Assembly: GCF_900100375.1 (NCBI RefSeq)
Contig: NZ_FNEZ01000002.1
Coordinates: 62,001-126,000 of the forward strand
Direction: 5' to 3'
From: Flavobacterium noncentrifugens
Lineage (GTDB): Bacteria > Bacteroidota > Bacteroidia > Flavobacteriales > Flavobacteriaceae
Length of the DNA stretch: 64,000 nt
In this document: in pieces, positions 1 to 7,258 of the stretch
Layout of the letters: each line of letters starts with the position of its first letter
Numbering within the stretch: the first letter of the stretch is position 1
Position numbers and translations under genes: made by a program
Notes under the pieces: generated by a model
What the model saw: the letters and a program-made list of their open reading frames with translations, nothing else
The model's database searches: none
Told to the model about the DNA's origin: nothing

Positions 1-89
1 TTGCGTCATCTTTTTGTGTCGTTGTCAATCTGATCCCAGTGAGAAAATCAGAAAAGTAAGTATTAATATTTCCCATGTTTGTTTGTTTA

Positions 90-1622
90 TTATAAAGGTA
101 AATTTAGAGAAGGTACATAAGTTCCGGAGCGCAATCCTTCAAAATCATATTCATATAATACAATCCTGCCGTAGCCCGATGCATGTTCTCCTAAAAAGAA
201 CGTAAAGGCGTTCGGTGCCGAAATGAAAAGATGTAACTTCGCTGTAGGCGAGCTTACTGTTTTCCATGAGCGTATTTTATTGTTTAATTGCAAAATGTAT
301 TCTAAAATATGATTTGCATCTGTTATTGCATTGAATCCGCTCCCGCTTTTAGGTTTAGCATGAAGTATTTTGTATACTCCTGTAGGCTGAATCGAGAGGT
401 ATTGCATTGTCGCTTCAGAAACATCATTTGACAAGCTTACTGCAATTGCCAGATCAGTACCATTGGAATCCATCATGTCTTCTGAAAACAGCCATTGATC
501 TCCAGTGTTAACCTTTGCCTCATCTGGTCGCCAAAGCGACCGACCACCTTTTGGTGATTTCTGAATAATGCCGATATCCGCGCCGGATTTATTCCCAATA
601 AAATACCCAAGGGCAAATGCAGTTGATGTATGAGTATCCAAATGGATTGTTAATGGTTTACCTAATCCTATAACTTCCTCAGCAAATGTAAACATTGCCG
701 GAAGCACTTCGTTTTGCCAAAGACTATCATCCAGAATATGACGGGACTCAAAATGTCTTAGCAAACATAAAAGATGATCAGTTTCAGCCTCAAGATTTTC
801 GGCTCCTTTTCTGAATGTCCTAACTCCAATTGACCTCGAAAGATTTTCGCTAGTGGTCGTAGTTACCCATAAATCTTCTTGTTGCAATATTGTGTGCAAG
901 TTATGCTTGTCCAATTTATTTGTCTTTTCTTCGTGTAACCTTACGATTAACGAAGTGTACGGGTTTGTTCGCCTATCATCGCTTAGAGGTTTGAGATTTA
1001 TAGCTGCGAGTGCGTAGCTCAAAGGTTCGTCAAACATTTCACCCGAGCTGGCATTTGCGCGTATTCGTAATTGTCTTAAAACAGCCTTTAACTCGTTGTC
1101 AACTGATAGTCCCAGGTGATCGCGCCAAGATTTTCGTACTCGGCCCATCTTGGATTTATCTGTTGTTCCATCGAAAAGGCGCTTGAAAATTATCGCACCT
1201 TGGTTGTCGATCAATCCGTTCAATAAGTCGCTTCGATCTATTCCCCAAGTATTTATAATGTAGTAATTAGTCTTTGAATAATCTTCGGGTGACAATTTGA
1301 AATTCTTGTGCAACTTCTGCAATAAAGATTCGGAAGTCGCCCCAATGAATGAGGGGTCAGTTAATGCCGTGACATCGAATGCACGTGAATGGTCTACATG
1401 AAATTTGACTTGATAACATTCCCTACTGACCGGATACCCGTAGGCACTTAGCCTCGGCGGATCAAAAGCTAATGTGATATCATCAAATCCTGGTATGCCA
1501 TCTGCTTCATATGTGATTTCCACTGCGGTTGAACCCGGACGATATAGAGAACAGGCTTTGTACCAAAAATACTTTGCCTGAAATTCAAAACCTTTTTGAA
1601 TTGCTAAAACTGAATCTGCCAT
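90..1622 (-). CDS. Cap4-like nuclease-SAVED domain effector
   Basis: Likely a nucleotide-activated DNase of an anti-phage system. The N-terminal ~110 residues look like the DUF4297/Cap4 endonuclease fold: a G-F-x-F-Q start, acidic GFDDI (D47, D48) and the QVK core (Q71, K73) of a PD-(D/E)xK site. The C-terminal ~200 residues match the SAVED sensor style: a run of small hydrophobic strands, then LHLFISAPNAF, a Gly-rich turn (LGEHASGYG), VLYEYDFE and the ending YVPSLNLPL. In the known family SAVED binds a cyclic oligonucleotide and triggers oligomerisation and DNA cleavage. 510 aa fits Cap4. No CD-NTase is visible; any downstream partner would lie before position 1. Domain calls rest on sequence pattern, not on a search. 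Confidence 0.72.
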   Translation of the reverse strand: MADSVLAIQKGFEFQAKYFWYKACSLYRPGSTAVEITYEADGIPGFDDITLAFDPPRLSAYGYPVSRECYQVKFHVDHSRAFDVTALTDPSFIGATSESLLQKLHKNFKLSPEDYSKTNYYIINTWGIDRSDLLNGLIDNQGAIIFKRLFDGTTDKSKMGRVRKSWRDHLGLSVDNELKAVLRQLRIRANASSGEMFDEPLSYALAAINLKPLSDDRRTNPYTSLIVRLHEEKTNKLDKHNLHTILQQEDLWVTTTTSENLSRSIGVRTFRKGAENLEAETDHLLCLLRHFESRHILDDSLWQNEVLPAMFTFAEEVIGLGKPLTIHLDTHTSTAFALGYFIGNKSGADIGIIQKSPKGGRSLWRPDEAKVNTGDQWLFSEDMMDSNGTDLAIAVSLSNDVSEATMQYLSIQPTGVYKILHAKPKSGSGFNAITDANHILEYILQLNNKIRSWKTVSSPTAKLHLFISAPNAFTFFLGEHASGYGRIVLYEYDFEGLRSGTYVPSLNLPL

Positions 1623-1766
1623 GTGTTGTTATTGTAGGGGTTGCAATTTACAACATTTTAACAGTTAATTTCAATTAACTTTTTGATATTCAAGAATACT
1701 TTCAAACAATTTGCAAGTATTTAATGAATCGTTGAATTAACTGCTACTTACTTTTCGAGTTATACT

Positions 1767-2408
1767 TCATTTGGAAAGTGTAGTTCGGTTAATCATGTCC
1801 AAATATGATTGTAGCTCATATAAATAAATTACCTCATTTTGTTCTTCTGCTGGCAGCTGTGCTAACTCAACAAAATTTATATTTTCAAATAATGATTTTT
1901 CTCCAATTATGTCCTGAAGTATAATAAATACAACATGCAAAAGATTTTTATTACTACAATGAACAGTGAAGTTTTTTAAGTAAACAATCATGTCAATTTT
2001 CTTAACATCTTCGTATTGAAAAGGCATGAATTTAAGTTCGCTCGCTTTCAACTCAATGTCCTTAAAAACGTAAGGTTTATCCAATCCAGCTTCCATTTCA
2101 TCAATGTTGTGTGATGGTTGAATGAAGGCTACAAATTTCCAATTCTTCAATTTTGGCGCATTGTCAATTAACGTTGTTACCTGACTAAAATATTCCGGAT
2201 TCCCACTAGCCGAAATTACAAGTTGCGTTGGTTCATTTTCATTGGCCGGAAACATCAATATACTTTCAAGTTGCTCGCAGTAATTGTGTAAATGCTTATC
2301 AAGCCAGTATATAAACATTTTTTGCACAGCCGGCTTTTCGTTTCTAAGATTTCGAAGTGTCTGCTCATTGTAGCGGATCCAGTCCCAAAATAATATTATT
2401 GATTTCAT
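1767..2408 (-). CDS. Hypothetical protein, 213 aa, beside the SAVED gene
   Basis: I do not recognise a named family with certainty. The start (FWDWIRYNEQTLRNL), the central ELVISASGNPEYF-like segment (here QLVISASGNPEYF) and the NWKFVAFIQP stretch resemble a family of ~200-residue cytosolic Bacteroidota proteins of unknown role. There is no signal peptide, membrane segment or catalytic motif. It starts 13 bases after the ATPase gene at 2421-3083 ends and precedes the SAVED gene by 144 bases, all on one strand, so it may be read through from the replication block. A link to the SAVED protein is only positional. Confidence 0.6.
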   Translation of the reverse strand: MKSIILFWDWIRYNEQTLRNLRNEKPAVQKMFIYWLDKHLHNYCEQLESILMFPANENEPTQLVISASGNPEYFSQVTTLIDNAPKLKNWKFVAFIQPSHNIDEMEAGLDKPYVFKDIELKASELKFMPFQYEDVKKIDMIVYLKNFTVHCSNKNLLHVVFIILQDIIGEKSLFENINFVELAQLPAEEQNEVIYLYELQSYLDMINRTTLSK

Positions 2409-2420
2409 GAGTTTATTTTT

Positions 2421-3083
2421 TTATCGTTTGTCTTTTGTGGTTTTATTGTAGGAAATTAGGTTTACCATTTCGCGCAGACGGCTTCGGACGCGCAGGCCGT
2501 AGTGCGTTTCGATTTCAGAAGCGGAGAGGTTTGATGTAATGTGTGTTGGGATTCTTTTACTTATGAAAATGTCATATCGGCTTAGGATAATCTCTGCCAT
2601 TACGTTGCATTCATTTCCGAAATACTTTAGATTATTCTCAGCGCCCAAATCGTCGAAGCAATAAATTTTCGGCTCCGATTGGTACAACTTTCCTTTGCTG
2701 TATCGATGGATTATTTCATAGCCATCATTTATAAATTCGAAGCTGATATCGCGGCATGGCTTTACGGAAAACTTATGTTCGACTGGCGCAAGAAATTTCA
2801 TGATGTTGAGCAATGATGTTTTACCGCAGCCGACCGGACCGGTTAGTAAAATGCCTTTATCAAAGTCGATATTATACTGAAATGCCGCCTGTTCGTCCTT
2901 CAGAAAATAAGAAATGAGTTTATAGATTACGGGAAGATCATTCTCAATAATCCGGAATCGCTTGCCGTATAATTCAGTTCCCTTTCTTTCAATCCAGGAA
3001 CAAACTTCCTCATAGTTATAATGGCTCTGAATAGTCCTTGTCTGCTGATGTGTCGAGAGATTTTGTCCTGTCTGTTCGTTCAT
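2421..3083 (-). CDS. DnaC-like P-loop ATPase of a mobile element
   Basis: An AAA+ ATPase of the DnaC/IstB type, probably a helicase loader for the element. The Walker A motif GPVGCGKTS lies at residues 82-90 and Walker B YCFDDLG at about 141-147; an arginine-rich C-terminus (LRVRSRLREM) could be sensor 2. At 220 aa it is compact. The first 68 bases overlap, in another reading frame, the 3' end of the winged-helix gene upstream, which implies translational coupling. The proposed start is the first Met of the frame; a later start would remove the overlap but also part of the N-terminal domain. Confidence 0.8.
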   Translation of the reverse strand: MNEQTGQNLSTHQQTRTIQSHYNYEEVCSWIERKGTELYGKRFRIIENDLPVIYKLISYFLKDEQAAFQYNIDFDKGILLTGPVGCGKTSLLNIMKFLAPVEHKFSVKPCRDISFEFINDGYEIIHRYSKGKLYQSEPKIYCFDDLGAENNLKYFGNECNVMAEIILSRYDIFISKRIPTHITSNLSASEIETHYGLRVRSRLREMVNLISYNKTTKDKR

Positions 3084-3954
3084 TGGTAGTAAATTTTGGA
3101 GCGTTTATTATCCAGTTCCGCGCTGCGGCGTGCCAATCGGCCATAGGAGTTTTTCCACCTACTAGCCAACCGATGCTCGCGAAGTAATTGAAGAACTTAC
3201 TGGCTTCGAGTTCGGGAAAGCTTTGCTCACGGAAGTAGGTAAGCACTTCTTCGATAGTGGGTATTTGCTGTTGTTTTTCGTGGATTGATTCAGGCGGCTT
3301 TGCAATCCGATCTAGAAATAAATTTCGGACGTGTTCAACGCTTTCCTGTTCATTTGATGAAATTGGAACATTTGTATTTTCTTCTTTTTTAGCGGAACTT
3401 TTTTCTTCTTTTTCGATTACGCCATTTTTAAAATCGGGAATTTCATCTTCAATTTTTTTTGCGTGCTCGCCCAAGTTTAAGCCGTTTGAATCGTTTAAAA
3501 AGTTTGTATTGTTTGTATTGTTTATTGAAGGTACTAATGCTTGTTCAGTAACCTGTTCGCTAGCTGTTTCATCACCAGTTTCAAGCTTGTTTACTACCTG
3601 TTCATTGAGAGGTTCAAAATTTGAAGTAGCTGTACGCTCATTTCGCGGTGTGGGCTTGAGTTCGTCCGAAAAATTGAATAGATACACATGGCTGCCTTTA
3701 TATGGATTGAATGACGGCTCGTATTTGATATAGCCATGCGAATCCAAAAGTTTCAGGCAACGGTGATAAGTGGCCAAAGAACTGATTTTGCTAATGCGCA
3801 TAATCTCGTGTCTCGAAATGCTGATCGGGTTGCGGAAGCGGTTTATGTTCCAAAATTGGAACAATGCAATGTATAAGCTAACGTGTGTTGGGTTGAGCAG
3901 TTTGTCTTTTGCGACCTTGTCGAAAAAACCAGTAAGATGTTTAATGTAATTCAT
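3016..3954 (-). CDS. Winged-helix replication-type protein of a mobile element
   Basis: Residues ~1-110 read as a winged-helix domain: LLNPTHVSLYIALFQFWN, then SISRHEIMRISKISS as HTH and HGYIKYEPS as wing. The middle is low-complexity and rich in Asn, Glu and Lys (NNTNNTN, KEEKSSAKKEE). The C-terminal ~70 residues (VLTYFREQSFPELEASKFFNYF to WHAAARNWI) form the helical module seen in phage and conjugative-element replication proteins that work with DnaC-like loaders. I chose the Met at 3954, 8 bases after the stop of the HTH gene; the frame is open to 4023, but that start would overlap the upstream gene. It overlaps the downstream ATPase gene by 68 bases. Family assignment is by pattern and context. 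Confidence 0.7.
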   Translation of the reverse strand: MNYIKHLTGFFDKVAKDKLLNPTHVSLYIALFQFWNINRFRNPISISRHEIMRISKISSLATYHRCLKLLDSHGYIKYEPSFNPYKGSHVYLFNFSDELKPTPRNERTATSNFEPLNEQVVNKLETGDETASEQVTEQALVPSINNTNNTNFLNDSNGLNLGEHAKKIEDEIPDFKNGVIEKEEKSSAKKEENTNVPISSNEQESVEHVRNLFLDRIAKPPESIHEKQQQIPTIEEVLTYFREQSFPELEASKFFNYFASIGWLVGGKTPMADWHAAARNWIINAPKFTTNERTDRTKSLDTSADKDYSEPL

Positions 3955-3961
3955 GGCTGAA

Positions 3962-4255
3962 TTACTTTGAATTAAACAATGTGCGCTCGGAACTGACTTT
4001 ATTAAGTTCGAGCAGCTTTTCAATATCCTGGTGCGCGTAATAAATTATTCCGCCGATTTTCGTGTAGGACAGTGTTTTGTTGATGCGAAGTGTTTGAAGT
4101 GTTCCGGGAGAAATGTTCAACAGCTTCCTAACCTCGGTAGATTTAAGCCACTGTTTAGCCTGCTGTGGTTTTGATTGCAGGATTTCCCTGAAGTCTTTTA
4201 GAAGTAATGTGCGGAATTCATTTAAGTCCTCACGGGTAATAATTTCGACAGCCAT
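3962..4255 (-). CDS. Excisionase-type helix-turn-helix protein
   Basis: A 97-residue protein whose second half (about 39-82) is the MerR/excisionase-type HTH found in Bacteroidota mobile elements: WLKSTEVRKLLNISPGTLQ forms the helix-turn-helix and YTKIGGIIYYAHQDIEKLL the wing. In CTnDOT-like elements such proteins help excision or control the excision operon. It is the first gene of the minus-strand replication block and ends 8 bases before the next start. No enzymatic motif is present. Confidence 0.8.
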   Translation of the reverse strand: MAVEIITREDLNEFRTLLLKDFREILQSKPQQAKQWLKSTEVRKLLNISPGTLQTLRINKTLSYTKIGGIIYYAHQDIEKLLELNKVSSERTLFNSK

Positions 4256-4354
4256 AACGTAAGTTTTAATTTGTTATGGCACAAAATTGTTGCGATTGAT
4301 TTGTTTTATTTCAGAAGCAAAACCGAAGTTCTGAATGATTTATCGCAAAATATT

Positions 4355-6052
4355 TCAATTCTCAGGCTGACTTTGCTTTTTGAGTTCCTTGATGAAATAG
4401 ACCGGATTGAGTTCAGTACTTTTTTTGAATGCTTCTTTAAACTTTTGTGGTGATTTGAAACCGGCTTCTTCGGTAAGCGCTTTGATGGTGTAGTTTCGGT
4501 ATTTGCTGTCTGTTTTTAGTCGGCTTACGATATAATCAATGCGTAGATCATCGATGTACTCAATGTATTTCTTCTTCCGTGTTTCGCAGATTATTCGTGA
4601 AGTGTAGCGCGTGTTGCAGTCTACAATAGCTGCCATTTTATTGAGATTGAAATCTTTGTCCAGGAAAGCGTCACTGTCTTCGAATTTTTCAAGTTTTTTT
4701 GAAACTGCTTCAACTATTTCGGGCTTAATGATTTGGTCGCCATCTATTATTTTTTCTGTACTCAATACAGGCGAGGCGGTACGGTCTTTATGTGAAATGA
4801 CACCTTTAAACTTTTGCTTCCTTAATTTGCGGCGCTGGTACTGCTTGCAAATTATAAATCCTAGTATGATACATACCAATAAAAAGATAATTCCAAATAT
4901 CAAGTCTAACTTATCCCTGAAAAACAATTGCCTTTTTAATTCTTCAGTTGAATCTTTAATTTTTTTAAGATCGTATTCGCGGTGCATATTCTCGGACAGG
5001 TAGCGGAAATTCTTGCTCACAAATGTTTCAGCTTTTAATAAGCCGGTCAGGTATTTTAATTGTTCTGCGGTGTTGCCTTTGTCCTCATAATATTGAGCAA
5101 GTAGGTCATATGCTTCAAGCACTTCGTCTTTGATGAATTTATCTTGCCGGAATAATTCATCAACTTTCTTTAAGTAGGGAATCGCTTTTTCTTTTTCGCC
5201 TAACGCCCAGTAGCTACGACCAATAAAATAATATGTTGATGAGACAGTAATAAAATCTTCGAACTTTATAATTTGGGGAAGTGATTGTTGAAGCTTTTCG
5301 ATTGCTACCGGATAATTCTCTTTAAAAAACTCGTTACGACCTTCTGCATTTTTAAAGTATGGAATCGTTTTAAGTTCTTCCATGTCGATTGATTCGCGAT
5401 ATCCGATGTCGATAAGGGAAGTTACCTGCGCGTATTGTTTTGTCTTAATGTAGCATAAGCAAAGCGCGTGCAACGTTCGTAAATGTGGTAGGCCAGGTTC
5501 GTTGATTTTAAAGTACACTTCGCATTCCCGTAATAGTGAAATGGCTTCGTGGTAGTAGCCTAAATTATATTTTATGACAGCGATAGAAAATTTTGCTTTA
5601 TGTCTTAAATATTGATCATCACTCCGAGAGATAAAATTGTCGGCCAACAAATAGTCGTCGAGGGCTTTAGTTTGTTGTTTAAAAGCGTTGTAGACCAATC
5701 CTCGTGTAAGGTAAGCGCCGCCAATAAGATTATTTTGTTTGGACTGTGCCGCTACGGTAAGCATACTGTCACAATATTGCAGCCATGTTTCGCGCGGAGA
5801 CTTGTGCATCACGACGTTATAAGCCTTAATAAGGTTCTCTGGGTCGTTAGCCCTTTTAGATTTAAAGAGATAGCTGTTTGCGTAGATCGAATCAAGTAAT
5901 TCATCACCTTCGTTTTCATCAAGCCTGTCGATCACGTAGTCAATTGTTTTACTTCTTAGGCTGTCAGGAAGTTTAAAATTCTTTTGTTGCGCGAAAACAC
6001 TTTGGGTTAAAAAGGTCAGCAGCGCTAAAGTAGGATATAGAGCTTTTACCAC
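4355..6052 (-). CDS. Membrane TPR-AraC transcriptional regulator
   Basis: A one-protein sensor-regulator typical of Bacteroidota. It has a signal peptide (LLTFLTQSVFAQ at the N-terminus), a periplasmic TPR region from about residue 40 to 370 (for example ALDDYLLAD, AIEKLQQSL, KAIPYLKKVDELF), one membrane helix at about 382-402 (LIFGIIFLLVCIILGFIIC) followed by the basic stop-transfer QYQRRKLRKQKF, and a C-terminal AraC HTH (about 455-560) with LTEEAGFKSPQKFKEAFKK as second recognition helix. It is probably anchored in the inner membrane and binds DNA on the cytoplasmic side. It diverges from rteC, so it may control transfer or cargo genes. The signal is unknown. Confidence 0.85.
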   Translation of the reverse strand: MVKALYPTLALLTFLTQSVFAQQKNFKLPDSLRSKTIDYVIDRLDENEGDELLDSIYANSYLFKSKRANDPENLIKAYNVVMHKSPRETWLQYCDSMLTVAAQSKQNNLIGGAYLTRGLVYNAFKQQTKALDDYLLADNFISRSDDQYLRHKAKFSIAVIKYNLGYYHEAISLLRECEVYFKINEPGLPHLRTLHALCLCYIKTKQYAQVTSLIDIGYRESIDMEELKTIPYFKNAEGRNEFFKENYPVAIEKLQQSLPQIIKFEDFITVSSTYYFIGRSYWALGEKEKAIPYLKKVDELFRQDKFIKDEVLEAYDLLAQYYEDKGNTAEQLKYLTGLLKAETFVSKNFRYLSENMHREYDLKKIKDSTEELKRQLFFRDKLDLIFGIIFLLVCIILGFIICKQYQRRKLRKQKFKGVISHKDRTASPVLSTEKIIDGDQIIKPEIVEAVSKKLEKFEDSDAFLDKDFNLNKMAAIVDCNTRYTSRIICETRKKKYIEYIDDLRIDYIVSRLKTDSKYRNYTIKALTEEAGFKSPQKFKEAFKKSTELNPVYFIKELKKQSQPEN

Positions 6053-6352
6053 GTCAGTTTTTGTTTGGTTAGGATTGTAGGCGTGTAAAAGTCTATTGGC
6101 TTATAAATCGGGTTTGAAATTAATACTTAAAAATTGCATCGACAATAGTTGGCAGTTACTCACAACCGCAATTATGGATCAAGCTGTTATAAGATAGTGT
6201 AAAATAAGGGATTGCGCATAAATTAATATCGAACGATTAATTAATGCTTTCTTTTTTGTTTGCTGTAAATTTCTGAATGGTTGGATGTATCAGTTGGAAA
6301 TCAGAAGTTCTGATTTTAGATTTGGCTCGAACAAACATTACCAGTTTTCCCT
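6053..6352. promoter_or_regulatory. Divergent intergenic region between TPR-AraC gene and rteC
   Basis: This 300-base AT-rich gap holds no gene. It must contain the start signals of the two divergent regulators. On the plus strand a good promoter for rteC is visible and listed separately. No perfect TAnnTTTG box was found for the minus-strand gene. Confidence 0.4.
6294..6324 (+). promoter_or_regulatory. Predicted promoter of rteC
   Basis: TTG at 6294-6296, a 20-base spacer and TAGATTTG at 6317-6324 match the Bacteroidota housekeeping promoter (TTG, 17-23 bases, TAnnTTTG). Transcription would start near 6331, giving a 5' leader of about 22 bases before the ATG at 6353. Confidence 0.6.
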
Positions 6353-7186
6353 ATGACAGATTTTGCAACACAGTTGTTGGAAAATTTAGAGGCACAGTTA
6401 AATGAAATAGGAGTTGAAAATGATTTAATTAAAGCAGCTGAAAGTTCCATTAAGGCAACAATTATTACTTTGGAAAAACTCAAAACTCACTTTGTGAGAT
6501 ATGAGTTTGAAAACAAAGTTGATGAAATTACTTTCTTCAAATTCGTGAAGCCACAATTTGTTTCGAAGTTGATTTATCACAACGAGGTTTACAACATTGA
6601 ATCGAACAGGCCATTTGGCGGTACGAAGTATCTAAGGAAATATTTCAGTTCTGAACTTTCTAAATTGAAATGCTATTTCAACGAAAACATGGAGTTTTAT
6701 AAGTACTACAGAACTGGCAGCGTGTATCTTGATAAGAAATATTTTGTGCGTGGCCGCTATGATATTAAACTGACTTTGGACAGTTCTTATTTTCAGGCCG
6801 ACAATCGTTTTACAACATCGCACGATTTTAAAGTGGCCAAGATCTTAGCCAACGATTTACTCCAGGTTTACCTTGAAAGGGAATTATTGAAACTGGATAA
6901 TAAGGCGGTGCCGTATTCCATTACTGAAAAACAGGTTCAGAAATGGACCGGGTCAAAAGTTGCATTGATTGAATTGATTTATGCGCTACACGCCGAAGGT
7001 GTGTTTAATAACGGCACGACGGATTTGAAAGAAACGGCGAAATTTTTTGAGGAAACGTTTGATATAGATTTGGGACAATTCCACAGGACTTTTTTTGAAA
7101 TAAGGGCGCGGAAGTCGGAGCGAACGAAATTTTTAAATTCTTTGAAGGAAACTTTGGTTAGGAGAATGGATGAGGTTGATGAGTGA
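6353..7186 (+). CDS. rteC: RteC-family mobile element regulator
   Basis: RteC proteins control excision and transfer of CTnDOT-type conjugative transposons by acting on the excision promoter. This 277-residue protein has the family's typical length and layout: an N-terminal helical part (LEAQLNEIGVE, then EFENKVDEITFFKFVKP), a central FYKYYRTGSVYLDKKYF segment, and the C-terminal winged-helix region with WTGSKVALIELIYALHAEG and FFEETFDIDLGQFHRTFFE. The reading frame is intact. It is the only plus-strand gene in the left 27 kb and ends at a bidirectional terminator shared with the copper genes. A truncated, decayed copy of its last third sits at 20,254-20,492. Confidence 0.88.
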   Translation: MTDFATQLLENLEAQLNEIGVENDLIKAAESSIKATIITLEKLKTHFVRYEFENKVDEITFFKFVKPQFVSKLIYHNEVYNIESNRPFGGTKYLRKYFSSELSKLKCYFNENMEFYKYYRTGSVYLDKKYFVRGRYDIKLTLDSSYFQADNRFTTSHDFKVAKILANDLLQVYLERELLKLDNKAVPYSITEKQVQKWTGSKVALIELIYALHAEGVFNNGTTDLKETAKFFEETFDIDLGQFHRTFFEIRARKSERTKFLNSLKETLVRRMDEVDE

Positions 7187-7196
7187 TAAAAAAGAA

Positions 7197-7216
7197 ACGC
7201 CCAATTTAGTGGGCGT
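7197..7216. terminator. Bidirectional terminator between rteC and the copper oxidase gene
   Basis: A 7-bp perfect stem (ACGCCCA / TGGGCGT) with a 6-base loop, with A-rich sequence to the left and a T-containing run to the right, lies between two convergent genes. Confidence 0.7.
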
Positions 7217-7258
7217 CTCATAATATCTTTTCGTGCTATGTCTAATCCCTTCTTAAAA

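Noticed and set aside
14..205. 63-codon plus-strand frame at the left edge
   Set aside because: It is mostly antisense to the end of the SAVED gene, has no recognisable content and no start signal.
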